DNA of 64,000 nucleotides from Companilactobacillus hulinensis (GCF_003946555.1 NZ_RHOO01000012.1:1-64000), one strand, 5' to 3'; positions 6,952-17,891 are shown, numbered from the stretch's first letter. Notes: generated by a model not told the origin, from the letters alone. Translations and numbers: made by a program.

Positions 6952-8233
6952 TGATACCAGCATTAAATTAAGATCTAAGCAGTTGTACTGTATTTTTGTC
7001 CGTAATCATACTGAGGAAGGTACACTTCGTGCAGTTGTTCCCGACTTGGATCGTATCAAGTCGTTAGGAACTGATTATATTTGGTTATTACCAATCAATC
7101 CAATTGGTGAAGTAGATCGAAAGGGAACCTTGGGTTCTCCGTATTCTATCAAGGATTATCGTGCAATTGATCCCGCACTTGGTACATGGGATGACTTTGA
7201 ATATTTGGCAGATGAGATCCACAAACGTGGTATGAAGCTCATGATCGATATTGTTTATAACCATACTTCACGTGATTCTGTTCTATTGAAGGAGCATCCA
7301 GAATGGTTCTTGCGTGATGATTCAGGCAAACTATTCCCTAAGAACCCCGATTGGACAGATGTCGCTGAACTAGATTACGGCAACATTGATCTCTGGAAGT
7401 ATCAAATTGAGACACTTGAACAATATGCTAAGGTAGTTGACGGATTCCGTTGTGATGTTGCACCACAAGTTCCTATCAAGTTCTGGGAGCAAGCACGTGA
7501 GAGCGTCAATAAGGTTAAAGCCAATGTTCTCTGGTTAGCTGAAACAACTGGTGGAGACTACATCAAAGTTCAACGTGACAAGGGATTCTGGATGTCTACA
7601 GATAGTGAGAGCTACCAGGCTTTCGACTACGCTTATGATTATGATATTAATCAAACATGGCATGACTATATTGACGGTAAGATTGAACTAGACGAATATG
7701 TTAAGGCTTTAAATAATCAAGAACTTATATATCCTGCAAACTATATTAAGATGCGTGCCTTAGAGAACCACGATAATGATCGTGCTCATGATTTGTTCCC
7801 TAATGAGAATGATTTGATCAACTGGACAGCATTCTCTGAATTCCAGAAAGGATCAACTCTGGTATATGCTGGTCAAGAGTATGGTATGTCACACAAACCT
7901 GATTTATTCGAATCAGACAAGTTGAATTGGGACAAGCATGAAGTTGAATTAAGTGACCTAATTGTTCGTATGCATGAGTTGAGTCAAGCGCAAATTCAAT
8001 ATGCTGGTGCATATGAAGTAACAGCTGAGTCGAATGATATCGTCAAAGTGGACTTTAAGTTAGTAAACAAACAACGAGTAGGTATCTTCACACTTAAAGG
8101 TAATTGTGGACATGTTAGAGTCGCATTACCTGATGGAGAATACAGTAATCTCGTGGATGGTAAACCAGTTACTGTACGTCATGGTATCGTTGAGATCAAC
8201 TATGGCCCAGTAATTATTGAAGGTAATGTTTAG
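6944..8233 (+). CDS. Short GH13 alpha-amylase-family glycosidase, cytoplasmic
   Basis: A 429-residue GH13 enzyme translated from an ATG overlapping the preceding glucosidase by eight bases, so the two are coupled. It lacks a signal peptide. Visible elements: DYIWLLPINPIGEVDRKGTLG, region I IVYNHTS, nucleophile Asp171 in GFRCDVAPQVP, acid/base Glu200 in LAETTGG and Asp277 in ENHDND. The protein is about 100 residues shorter than the other GH13 enzymes here, with a reduced C-terminal domain. It probably acts on imported maltodextrins. Exact linkage specificity cannot be read from the sequence. Confidence 0.75.
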   Translation: MADDTSIKLRSKQLYCIFVRNHTEEGTLRAVVPDLDRIKSLGTDYIWLLPINPIGEVDRKGTLGSPYSIKDYRAIDPALGTWDDFEYLADEIHKRGMKLMIDIVYNHTSRDSVLLKEHPEWFLRDDSGKLFPKNPDWTDVAELDYGNIDLWKYQIETLEQYAKVVDGFRCDVAPQVPIKFWEQARESVNKVKANVLWLAETTGGDYIKVQRDKGFWMSTDSESYQAFDYAYDYDINQTWHDYIDGKIELDEYVKALNNQELIYPANYIKMRALENHDNDRAHDLFPNENDLINWTAFSEFQKGSTLVYAGQEYGMSHKPDLFESDKLNWDKHEVELSDLIVRMHELSQAQIQYAGAYEVTAESNDIVKVDFKLVNKQRVGIFTLKGNCGHVRVALPDGEYSNLVDGKPVTVRHGIVEINYGPVIIEGNV

Positions 8234-8268
8234 TAAACAAAGCCAAATTTATATTGAGTTACAAATCT

Positions 8269-8322
8269 TGTTATCGGTAACATCCTGAAAGCGATTGCAA
8301 AGGTACGAAAATCGTTTAATAT
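8269..8322 (+). promoter_or_regulatory. malE promoter with MalR-type operator and cre site
   Basis: Operator TGTTATCGGTAACA (8269-8282) is followed after three bases by cre-like TGAAAGCGATTGCA (8286-8299). The -35 box TTGCAA (8295-8300) overlaps the end of the cre. TAATAT (8317-8322) follows with 16-base spacing. The first 31 bases differ from the module at 17892 at only two positions, so both promoters should respond in the same way. Repression by CcpA would block the -35 box directly. Confidence 0.7.
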
Positions 8323-8377
8323 AAAAAGTGTAATCGATATGCATTATGAGTTACGAAAGTTATAGGAGGGAAAAGAA

Positions 8378-9634
8378 ATGAAGAAGAAGAATTGGAAAAA
8401 GTTACTTCTTGGAAGCTTGATCGTCAGCATGTCACTTATGACATTAGCTGGTTGTGGCAGCAAGAGTAGCAGCAGCAGTGATAGCAAGCCTGTCGCTGGT
8501 GGTACAGAAATGAAGGGTGATATCAAGGTTTGGATCGATACAGAGCATGTCGCTGCTATCAAGAGCCAAGTCAAGAAGTTCGAGAAGTCTAATCCAAAGA
8601 TTCACGTAACTGTTAAATCTGGTTCATCAGCCGATGCTATGAAGGATGTTTCAAAGGATCCTGAAAAAGCTGCCGATGTCTTCATGATGCCACATGATCA
8701 AATTGGTCAAATGGCAGAAGCCGGATTGCTATATCCAGTAGGTAAGAAGAACACAACAACTATTAAGGATAATGATATTCAATCAGCTGTTGATGGTGTT
8801 ACATATAAGGGCAAGGTTTACGGATTCCCTTATGGTGTTGAATCACAAGTTCTTTATTACAATAAGTCAAAGCTTTCAGCAGAGGATGTTAAGAGCTGGG
8901 ACACAATGACTTCTAAAGGTAAATTAGGTACAAACTTCGGTGATGCCGGTGCCAACTATATCTTTGCTCCATTATTCCTAAGTAACGGAGATCAAATTTA
9001 TGGTTCAAACGGTGAAGATCTAAAGGGTACAAACATCAACAATGAACAAGGTGTTCAAGTTCTACAATGGATTGCTTCACAAAAGCAAAACAAAGGTGTT
9101 GTACAAACAAGTGATGCTGCACTATCAAACTTACAATCAGGTAAGATTGATGCATTCCTTTCAGGTCCATGGTCAAAGAACGATGTTAAGAAAGCTCTTG
9201 GCAAGAACATGGCAGTTGCCGCATATCCAACAGTTAACTTCGGTAATGGTGATACACAAATGAAGGCATTCTTGGGTGTTAAAGTTTATGGTGTTAACCA
9301 ACAAACTAAATCACCAGTTGCTTCATTAGCACTTGCTAAATACTTAAGTAACGAAGCTACACAAAAGGTTGAATTTGAAAAGAACGGTGTTGTACCAACA
9401 AACAAGAAGGCACAAGCACTATCAGAAGTACAAAAAGATCAAACTGCTAAGTCAGTTCTAGAAATGTCAGATGCTAACCATACAGTTGTTATGCCTAAGT
9501 TACCAGAAATCATTTCATTCTGGCCTCCAATGGACTCATTGATCAATGATACATACAAGGGCAAGATCAAGTCTTCACAATATCAAGACAAGTTGAACAA
9601 ATTTGTTAAAGATACTTCAAAGAAATCTAAATAA
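8378..9634 (+). CDS. malE: Maltose/maltodextrin ABC transporter substrate-binding lipoprotein
   Basis: The 418-residue product has a lipoprotein signal (basic MKKKNWKK, hydrophobic core, lipobox LAGC with Cys26) followed by a Ser-rich linker. A family 1 solute-binding fold follows, with GDIKVWIDTEH, YGFPYGVESQVLYYNKSKL and a C-terminal PTNKKAQALSEVQKD. It would be anchored outside the membrane and deliver maltose or maltodextrins to MalF/MalG. AGGAGGGAAAAG precedes the ATG. It is first in the importer operon, and the hairpin at 9715-9764 separates it from malF. Confidence 0.9.
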   Translation: MKKKNWKKLLLGSLIVSMSLMTLAGCGSKSSSSSDSKPVAGGTEMKGDIKVWIDTEHVAAIKSQVKKFEKSNPKIHVTVKSGSSADAMKDVSKDPEKAADVFMMPHDQIGQMAEAGLLYPVGKKNTTTIKDNDIQSAVDGVTYKGKVYGFPYGVESQVLYYNKSKLSAEDVKSWDTMTSKGKLGTNFGDAGANYIFAPLFLSNGDQIYGSNGEDLKGTNINNEQGVQVLQWIASQKQNKGVVQTSDAALSNLQSGKIDAFLSGPWSKNDVKKALGKNMAVAAYPTVNFGNGDTQMKAFLGVKVYGVNQQTKSPVASLALAKYLSNEATQKVEFEKNGVVPTNKKAQALSEVQKDQTAKSVLEMSDANHTVVMPKLPEIISFWPPMDSLINDTYKGKIKSSQYQDKLNKFVKDTSKKSK

Positions 9635-9714
9635 TTAAGAGCGGTAGAAACTATGTTGGTTTTTAAAACTCATTCACGAGTAGTGAAAGCTGATTAGATT
9701 CTTAGCTTTCTTAG

Positions 9715-9764
9715 GATAACAGATGTGGTACTAGGCCTGAGTACTTGGTGCCACATTTGTTATC
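9715..9764 (+). promoter_or_regulatory. Intercistronic hairpin between malE and malF
   Basis: GATAACAGATGTGGTAC pairs with GTGCCACATTTGTTATC (17-base arms with two imperfect pairs), with no U run after it. Hairpins at this place in binding-protein operons usually stabilise the upstream message or attenuate read-through, so that the binding protein exceeds the permeases. That role is inferred. Confidence 0.6.
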
Positions 9765-9864
9765 TGTGGGAGGTGCAGGAATCTTCCTTTCACCAAGTTA
9801 TATTCAGAAATTATTCAGTTTGATTCACACAGAGGGATTCAAATGAAAGTAAGGGTGCGATTAT

Positions 9865-11214
9865 ATGTTTAAAAAAAGGTACGGAGAACAACATATAACA
9901 TACAGAGAATTGTTTAAAAAAGGCGACATTGGCATGAAACTGTCATTCATCATCATGGGTGCTGCCAACTTTGCCAATAAACAAATCCTCAAAGGTTGTA
10001 TCTTCTTAGCAGTCGAAATAGGCTTCTTCGCATGGTTTATCCAAAATGGTATTCATGCTCTAGCAATGTTACAAACTTTAGGAACAAAGAAACAAGGATT
10101 GCATTATGATACTAACTTAGGTATCGATGTTCTACAAAAGGGTGACAACTCAATGTTGCTTCTCCTTTTCGGAATTGCCGCAATTCTACTATGTATCGTG
10201 ATGATTTCAATGTATATCATCAACTTGAGGAGTGCACGTCACATATATGAAACAAAGGCTGCCGGAGAACCTGTAGCAACACTTAAGCAGGACTTGAGTA
10301 GCTTAGTCAATGAACGTTTCCATATTACATTGATGACTGTTCCATTGTTAGGTGTATTATTCTTCACGATTTTGCCATTGCTATACATGATCTCAATTGC
10401 TTTTACAAATTACGATCACGTTCACTTACCACCCAAGAACTTGTTTACATGGGTAGGTTTCAGTAACTTCGGTAATGTTATTACTGGTGATATGGCTTCA
10501 ACATTCTTCCCAGTTCTAAGCTGGACATTGATTTGGGCTGTATTCGCAACAATCACATGTTTCTTCTTCGGAGTTATCCTAGCTCTACTTATTAATACAA
10601 AAGGTATCAAGTTAAAGAAAATGTGGAGAACAATCTTCGTTATCACAATTGCTGTTCCACAATTCGTTTCATTACTTGTTATGCATAACTTATTGAATGA
10701 TGCTGGTCCTATCAACGCTATGTTGAAGAACTGGGGCGTTATCTCAACGTCAATTCCATTCTTATCAGATCCAACATTAGCTAAGTTCTCAATTATCATG
10801 GTTAATATGTGGATCGGTATTCCAACAACAATGTTGATCTCAACAGGTATTATTCAAAACTTGGATCAAGAACAAATTGAAGCCGCCGAGATGGATGGTG
10901 CCAATAAGTTCCAAATCTTCAAGTCGATCACATTCCCACAGATTCTATTCGTTATGATGCCATCATTGATCCAACAGTTTATCGGAAACATCAATAACTT
11001 CAATGTTATCTTCCTATTAACTGGTGGTGGACCATCAAACTCAAATTACTACGGTGCCGGTTCAACCGATTTGCTTGTTACATGGTTGTACAACTTGACC
11101 GTTAATACAATGGATTATAACTTAGCTTCAGTTATTGGTATTTTGATCTTTATCTTATCAGCGGTGTTCAGTCTTTGGGCATACACTCATACGAATTCTT
11201 ACAAGGAGGGTTAG
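9865..11214 (+). CDS. malF: Maltodextrin ABC transporter permease MalF
   Basis: The 449-residue membrane protein has hydrophobic segments at the N-terminus (around residues 20-55 and 90-115), then the MetI-type permease core. The EAA loop reads EAAEMDGANKFQIFK in the C-terminal third. Extra N-terminal helices and length agree with MalF/MdxF rather than shorter sugar permeases. LTGGGPSNSNYYGAGSTDLL is typical of sugar permeases. It pairs with MalG, whose ATG lies three bases after the stop, and with an ATPase encoded elsewhere (likely the msmX gene at 18105). Confidence 0.9.
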   Translation: MFKKRYGEQHITYRELFKKGDIGMKLSFIIMGAANFANKQILKGCIFLAVEIGFFAWFIQNGIHALAMLQTLGTKKQGLHYDTNLGIDVLQKGDNSMLLLLFGIAAILLCIVMISMYIINLRSARHIYETKAAGEPVATLKQDLSSLVNERFHITLMTVPLLGVLFFTILPLLYMISIAFTNYDHVHLPPKNLFTWVGFSNFGNVITGDMASTFFPVLSWTLIWAVFATITCFFFGVILALLINTKGIKLKKMWRTIFVITIAVPQFVSLLVMHNLLNDAGPINAMLKNWGVISTSIPFLSDPTLAKFSIIMVNMWIGIPTTMLISTGIIQNLDQEQIEAAEMDGANKFQIFKSITFPQILFVMMPSLIQQFIGNINNFNVIFLLTGGGPSNSNYYGAGSTDLLVTWLYNLTVNTMDYNLASVIGILIFILSAVFSLWAYTHTNSYKEG

Positions 11215-11217
11215 ATT

Positions 11218-12081
11218 ATGGAAGCGAAAACTACAAATTACAGAGCAAAAAAAAGAAATACTCGTTTCTTGGTATATGCCATCCTAATAATTATGTCTAT
11301 TATCTGGCTATTCCCAATCGTCTGGATTGTTTTAACAAGTTTTAGAGCTGAAGGTGGAGCCTTTGTTCCATACATCATGCCTAAGAGCTTTACATTATCG
11401 AACTATACAAAACTATTATCAGATTCAACAGGGAACTTCCCATTTGTTCGTTGGTTCATTAACACATTTGTTGTAGCAACATTCAGTTGCTTGTTGTCAA
11501 CATTCATTACAATCGCTATGGCTTACTCATTATCAAGATTACGTTTCAAGATGAGAAGACCATTCTTGAAGATTGCTTTGGTATTGAACATGTTCCCTGG
11601 ATTCATGAGTATGATCGCCGTTTACTACATCTTGAAGGCTTTGGATCTAACACAAAGCTTAGTAGCTTTGGTTCTTATCTATTCAGCTGGTGCAGCACTT
11701 GGTTTCTACGTTGCCAAAGGATTCTTTGATACTATTCCAATGGCACTTGATGAATCAGCCATGATCGATGGTGCCAACAAGTGGCAGATCTTTACTAAGA
11801 TCACATTGCCACTATCAAAACCTATCATTGTTTATACAGCCTTGATGGCATTCATGGGACCATGGATGGACTTCATCTTCGCTAAGATCATCATGGGTGA
11901 TGATGTTAAGGATTACACGGTTGCGATTGGATTGTATTCAATGATGACCAAGACAACCGCTAACTCACTATTTATGTCATTTACAGCCGGGTGTGTGCTT
12001 ATCGCTATTCCTATTACATTGCTATTCATTTACATGCAAAAGTACTATGTAGAGGGTATCACTTCTGGTTCAGTTAAATAG
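11218..12081 (+). CDS. malG: Maltodextrin ABC transporter permease MalG
   Basis: The 287-residue permease has about six membrane segments and the EAA loop DESAMIDGANKWQIFTKI. The C-terminal YMQKYYVEGITSGSVK is the usual ending of MalG-type proteins. AGGAGGG before the ATG lies within the last codons of malF. Together with MalF it forms the membrane channel of the maltodextrin importer. Confidence 0.9.
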   Translation: MEAKTTNYRAKKRNTRFLVYAILIIMSIIWLFPIVWIVLTSFRAEGGAFVPYIMPKSFTLSNYTKLLSDSTGNFPFVRWFINTFVVATFSCLLSTFITIAMAYSLSRLRFKMRRPFLKIALVLNMFPGFMSMIAVYYILKALDLTQSLVALVLIYSAGAALGFYVAKGFFDTIPMALDESAMIDGANKWQIFTKITLPLSKPIIVYTALMAFMGPWMDFIFAKIIMGDDVKDYTVAIGLYSMMTKTTANSLFMSFTAGCVLIAIPITLLFIYMQKYYVEGITSGSVK

Positions 12082-12121
12082 TTAGACAGGATTTATCAGC
12101 AACTCGAATTTATAAATAAAT

Positions 12122-12189
12122 TTAGGGCCTGCATAAAATTAACTCACTACATTTTGTATTGAATTTCTTTGATGCAAGGCCCTTTTTCT
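12122..12189 (+). terminator. Long-loop terminator after malG
   Basis: AGGGCCTGCAT pairs with ATGCAAGGCCCT across a loop of about 40 bases, followed by TTTTTCTT. It ends only about 30 bases before the next glycosidase gene, which may depend on read-through. Confidence 0.65.
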
Positions 12190-12220
12190 TATTAATATTA
12201 CAAAAAGGTGGAAATTTTTA

Positions 12221-13981
12221 ATGAATACAGCAGCAATTTATCATCGTCCCGATAGTGAATACGCATTTTTATATAAGAAAGACTTGATGCACTTACGCAT
12301 CAGAACAGCTAGAGGAGATGCAATCGCCGTCAATCTTCTTCATGGTGATACATATTCTATGGACAAAGAAAAATGGAATGAAAAACCTGTTCCAATGAAA
12401 TTAACTCTCTCAACCAATTTGTTTGATTATTGGGAGCTTGAAACAAAAGAACCATTCAATCGTATGTCATATGCCTTCCAAGTGGTTGGTCGTGATGGTA
12501 CTGAGATCCTTTACGGTGACCAAGGTGCATTCCCATATAATGATAAGTCAGTACACAAGGGAAATAATTACTTCAGAATGCCTTACTTCCATGAAATAGA
12601 TCGTTTCAAAGCTCCTGATTGGGTTAAGAAAACTGTCTGGTATCAAATATTCCCTGAAAGATTCGCCAATGGTGATAAGTCAAATGACCCAGAAGGTACA
12701 TTGCCATGGGGTTCAAAAGATCCTGCCAGACAAGACTTCTTTGGAGGAGATCTACAAGGGGTTATCGACCATCTTGATCATTTAGTTGATCTAGGTATCA
12801 ATGGTGTCTACTTCTGTCCAATCTTTAAGGCACATTCAAACCACAAATACGATACGATCGACTATATGGAAATAGATCCAAGCTTCGGTGATAAGAAGCT
12901 ATTCAAGAAGTTAGTTGAAGAGTGTCACAAGCGTGGAATCAAAGTAATGCTTGATGCTGTCTTCAATCATATGGGTGACAATTCTCCTCAATGGCAAGAT
13001 GTTGTTAAGAATGGCAAGAATTCTAAATATGCCGACTGGTTCCATATCAACAAATTCCCAGTATCATATGAAGAAGGCAAAGACTTTGAAGATGCCCATG
13101 ATATTACCTATGATGTCTTTGCAACAACACCTCATATGCCTAAGATAAATACCGCTAATCCAGAAGCTAAGAAGTATCTATTAGACATTGCTAAGTACTG
13201 GATCGAAGAATTCGATATCGATGCTTGGAGACTAGATGTTGCTAACGAAATCGACCATGAATTCTGGAAGGACTTCCGTCGTACTTGTGATGCAGCTAAA
13301 AAAGATTTCTATATTCTTGGTGAAGTATGGCACTCATCACAAAGCTGGCTAAATGGTGACGAATTCAGTGCCGTTATGAATTATGCTTATACAGATTTAA
13401 TCAAGGACTTCTTTATCAAGAAAGAAATGTCCATTCCTAAGGTTGTTTCAGAAATCAATAACCAACTGATGTTATATCGCAAACAAACTAACCAAATTCA
13501 ATTCAATGTGCTGGACTCACATGATACAGCTCGTTTATTGACTGTTGCTGGTGATGACAAGGATCTTGAAAAACAAGTACTAGGATTCACATATCTTCAA
13601 CCTGGTGTTCCATGTGTTTATTATGGTGATGAATATGGAATGACCGGTACGGATGATCCTGATTGCCGTAAATGTATGGTTTGGGATGAAAAAGATCAAG
13701 ACCACAAGATGTATGACTTCTTCAAGGACTTGATTTCATTCCGTAAGACTAATCATCAAGTTATGTCAGAAGGATCAATGGATTGGGATGTTTCTCAAGA
13801 CGACAAAGGACTTTTGACTTTGACACGTGAATTGAATGGTAAAACAATTACTGGTATTTTCAATACTGGAAATAAAGCACAAGTAGTGCTAGTTGATGGC
13901 GAATTATTATTGAGTAATCTGGCCGAAAACTTTGGTGATAATTTCACTCTTCAACCAAAAGGATTCGTAATCTTGAACTAA
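12221..13981 (+). CDS. Neopullulanase / cyclomaltodextrinase / maltogenic amylase type GH13 enzyme
   Basis: The 586-residue enzyme has an N-terminal domain of about 120 residues (CBM34-like: IYHRPDSEYAFLYKKDLMHLRIRTARGD) before the catalytic barrel, as in the GH13_20 group. The barrel starts at WYQIFPERFANGD. Catalytic residues are Asp339 in AWRLDVANEID, Glu368 in LGEVWHSS and Asp435 in LDSHDTARLL. The motif LDVANEIDHEFW is characteristic of this group. No signal peptide is present, so it works on imported dextrins, producing maltose and glucose from maltodextrins, cyclodextrins or pullulan fragments. AAAAGGTGG precedes the ATG. Confidence 0.85.
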   Translation: MNTAAIYHRPDSEYAFLYKKDLMHLRIRTARGDAIAVNLLHGDTYSMDKEKWNEKPVPMKLTLSTNLFDYWELETKEPFNRMSYAFQVVGRDGTEILYGDQGAFPYNDKSVHKGNNYFRMPYFHEIDRFKAPDWVKKTVWYQIFPERFANGDKSNDPEGTLPWGSKDPARQDFFGGDLQGVIDHLDHLVDLGINGVYFCPIFKAHSNHKYDTIDYMEIDPSFGDKKLFKKLVEECHKRGIKVMLDAVFNHMGDNSPQWQDVVKNGKNSKYADWFHINKFPVSYEEGKDFEDAHDITYDVFATTPHMPKINTANPEAKKYLLDIAKYWIEEFDIDAWRLDVANEIDHEFWKDFRRTCDAAKKDFYILGEVWHSSQSWLNGDEFSAVMNYAYTDLIKDFFIKKEMSIPKVVSEINNQLMLYRKQTNQIQFNVLDSHDTARLLTVAGDDKDLEKQVLGFTYLQPGVPCVYYGDEYGMTGTDDPDCRKCMVWDEKDQDHKMYDFFKDLISFRKTNHQVMSEGSMDWDVSQDDKGLLTLTRELNGKTITGIFNTGNKAQVVLVDGELLLSNLAENFGDNFTLQPKGFVILN

Positions 13982-13995
13982 TAACTAAGTGTTAA

Positions 13996-15645
<1,650 letters not shown>

Positions 15646-17280
15646 ATGTCACAACCCTGGTGGAAAAATGCTATTGGGTATCAGGTATATCCACGTAGCT
15701 TTAAAGATTCAAATGGTGATGGAATCGGTGATATTCAAGGTATTATTGAAAAGTTACCTTACTTAAAAAAACTAGGTATTGATTTTATTTGGTTAAATCC
15801 AATCTATAAGTCACCGAATGTTGATAATGGTTACGATATTTCTGATTACGAAGGTATTCAACCAGAATTCGGAACTATGGCTGACTTCGAAGAATTGCTG
15901 AAGCAAGCGCATGTTAACGGTATCAAGATAATTCTTGATTTGGTTGTTAACCACACTAGTGATCAGCATCCATGGTTTATTGAGAGTAAAAAGTCCAAGG
16001 ATAATCCGTACCGAGATTATTACATGTGGGCTGACGCAATGCCGGATAAGATGCCCAATAACTGGACTAGTTTCTCTGGTAATTCTACTTGGACCTATGA
16101 CCCGACAACGCAACAAGCATATTTCCATGTCTTTGCTCCACAACAGCCTGATTTGAATTGGCGTAATCCTAAGATGCGTGAAGAAATTTACGAAATGATT
16201 CGTTGGTGGTTGGAACTTGGAATCGACGGATTCAGAATGGATGCCATCAGTCACATTCAAAAGGAACCTTGGGATTATGATCCTAAGGACGATCCGTGGT
16301 CAGCCTTTATGAATGTCAAAGGTATTGATGATTATATGGCTGAAATGCGCGATATTTTCAATCAATACAATATTATGACAGTTGGGGAAGCCAGTGGTGT
16401 CACTAGTAAGCAGGCTCCTAATTGGACTGACCCTAATAAAAAAGGCTACGTTAATATGATCTTTGAGTTGGAACACAATGTTCGCAAAGGTAATCCTGGT
16501 GAAGAACGTATTGATGTCTTAGGGATGAAAAAGGTCCTTTCGCGTTGGCAAAAGGATCAGGAGAACAGTGGTTGGAATGCTTTGTACTATGAAAATCACG
16601 ATAATCCTCGTATTAATACAATACTTGGTAATGAGACTGTTAAGTCAGCAACTGCCATTGCTATGTCTTATTTCTTTCTTAAAGGAACGCCGTTTATTTA
16701 TCAAGGCCAAGAGTTGGGAATGACTAATTATCCGTTCACCTCAATTGATCAAGTGGATGACGATGAATCTAGATGGAGATATAACCAATTACTTGAAAAA
16801 GGTGAGAAACCACAACAAGCATTGAACGAAATAACTCATTGGACTAGAGATCATTCACGGACACCTATGCAATGGGATTCCGATGCTAAGGCCGGGTTCA
16901 CTACAGGAACACCATGGATGGAAGTCAATCCGAATACTTCTACGGTTAATGTGGCTACAGAAGAATCTGATAATCATTCGGTATTGAAGTTTTATCGAGA
17001 GATGATTGCAATACGCAAAGCGGAACCAACTTTCATTGAAGGCAGTTATGATTTGATATTGCCTGATGATAAGAATGTCTTTGCATATACAAGAACAAAT
17101 AAGGATAAACAATTTGTTATCATCACTAATCTGAGTGATACGGCACAAACAATCAATCTGCCAGATGAATTAGTTACTGAAAACTGGCAACTGAGATTAT
17201 CAAATACTTCAATTACTAAGCTTACTAGCGAACTTGAACTAGCGCCATTTGATGGGGTTATGTTTGAACGTTCGATATAA
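15646..17280 (+). CDS. GH13 alpha-glucosidase (GH13_31-like), second of a tandem pair
   Basis: The 544-residue product resembles its upstream neighbour throughout ([29 protein letters not shown]), so the pair probably arose by duplication. Catalytic residues are Asp199 in DGFRMDAISH, Glu248 in VGEASGV and Asp319 in YENHDNPR. VGEASG and ENHDNPR fit oligo-1,6-glucosidases of the DexB/MalL type, which remove glucose from isomaltose or panose ends. The ATG follows the preceding TAA without a gap. AAGGTGGTGGG is the likely ribosome site. Confidence 0.83.
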   Translation: MSQPWWKNAIGYQVYPRSFKDSNGDGIGDIQGIIEKLPYLKKLGIDFIWLNPIYKSPNVDNGYDISDYEGIQPEFGTMADFEELLKQAHVNGIKIILDLVVNHTSDQHPWFIESKKSKDNPYRDYYMWADAMPDKMPNNWTSFSGNSTWTYDPTTQQAYFHVFAPQQPDLNWRNPKMREEIYEMIRWWLELGIDGFRMDAISHIQKEPWDYDPKDDPWSAFMNVKGIDDYMAEMRDIFNQYNIMTVGEASGVTSKQAPNWTDPNKKGYVNMIFELEHNVRKGNPGEERIDVLGMKKVLSRWQKDQENSGWNALYYENHDNPRINTILGNETVKSATAIAMSYFFLKGTPFIYQGQELGMTNYPFTSIDQVDDDESRWRYNQLLEKGEKPQQALNEITHWTRDHSRTPMQWDSDAKAGFTTGTPWMEVNPNTSTVNVATEESDNHSVLKFYREMIAIRKAEPTFIEGSYDLILPDDKNVFAYTRTNKDKQFVIITNLSDTAQTINLPDELVTENWQLRLSNTSITKLTSELELAPFDGVMFERSI

Positions 17281-17304
17281 AGTTATATTCGTTAGTTTAG
17301 CTAC

Positions 17305-17485
17305 CCGTCTCCAGGACTTGAAATAATCACCTGCTATGCAGACCGACCCAAGCCTGAGGTACGGTCTTGGATCTCGATTTGTAGACTTACGAAGTTTGTA
17401 AGTCTACAAACTCGTCTGGTGCTGTAATGGCTAAAGCCATAACACCACTGTCATAGCTGGAGATTATTTTAAGTCCTTCCGACTA
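17305..17485. repeat. Structured intergenic element, complete copy
   Basis: Left end CCGTCTCCAG (17305-17314), right end CCTTCCGACTA (17475-17485). The closing stem pairs 17314-17338 with 17452-17476: 25 positions with one G-U and two mismatches. The stem sequence is unrelated to that of the copy at 381-530. Three arms follow inside: GACCGA.../...CGGTC with CAAG/CTTGG (about 17342-17371); GATTTGTAGACTTAC with GTAAGTCTACAAACTC (about 17379-17414); and GGTGCTGTAATGGCT with AGCCATAACACC (about 17418-17447). No coding potential is seen. Confidence 0.78.
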
Positions 17486-17585
17486 TTCGGTATTGATTAG
17501 CGATTTAACTGATGGATGTGATTTAGAGTTTTGAAAATTGCACAGCAACCATGGTTAATTTGAGTTTTTAGTTAATATATATAAA

Positions 17586-17643
17586 GGAGTTGTACCTCAG
17601 TCTGGCATTTCTACAGCCAAACGAGGTACAACTCCCTTTTTTA
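17586..17643 (+). terminator. Terminator downstream of the glucosidase operon
   Basis: GGAGTTGTACCTC (17586-17598) pairs perfectly with GAGGTACAACTCC (17623-17635), followed by CTTTTTTTA. It sits between the two structured elements, about 300 bases after the operon's last stop codon. Confidence 0.8.
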
Positions 17644-17658
17644 TATGAAAAACAAAAC

Positions 17659-17838
17659 TAGTCGTAAGGGCTGATAATATTTGTTCGCTATGAAAGTTGC
17701 GTTAGAGCTTGCTCTCACGCAACCGGTCGAGTTCAGAGCCTTACCGATTTTTGGTAAGGCCCTGAACCGAGACACGAGACCGAATTTAAGGCTCGGATCG
17801 GTCCGCATAGTGAGCAAGTATTATCAGACCTGGAGACG
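17659..17838. repeat. Structured intergenic element, complete copy in opposite orientation
   Basis: The end motifs are swapped relative to the copy at 17305: TAGTCGTAAGG on the left and CCTGGAGACG (complement of CGTCTCCAGG) on the right. The closing stem pairs 17671-17692 with 17806-17827 at all 22 positions if three G-U pairs are allowed. Inner arms: GTTGCGT/CACGCAAC (about 17696-17724), GTTCAGAGCCTTACC/GGTAAGGCCCTGAAC (about 17731-17766), and GACCGA/TCGGTC (about 17778-17803). Confidence 0.78.
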
Positions 17839-17891
17839 ACAAACTTAACGTATAAATAAAATTACTAAACATTTAGACCAGTTATGAAAGT

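Noticed and set aside
10422-10799. A 125-codon minus-strand frame within malF
   Set aside because: Antisense shadow of a strongly supported permease gene; no start signal.
15811-16260. A 149-codon minus-strand frame within the second tandem glucosidase, and a 128-codon one in the first (14329-14715)
   Set aside because: Both are mirror frames of conserved GH13 coding sequence and resemble each other only because the genes are paralogues.
17281-17890. CRISPR array
   Set aside because: The repeats here are few, palindromic over their whole length, unevenly spaced and of different sequence; no cas genes are near.
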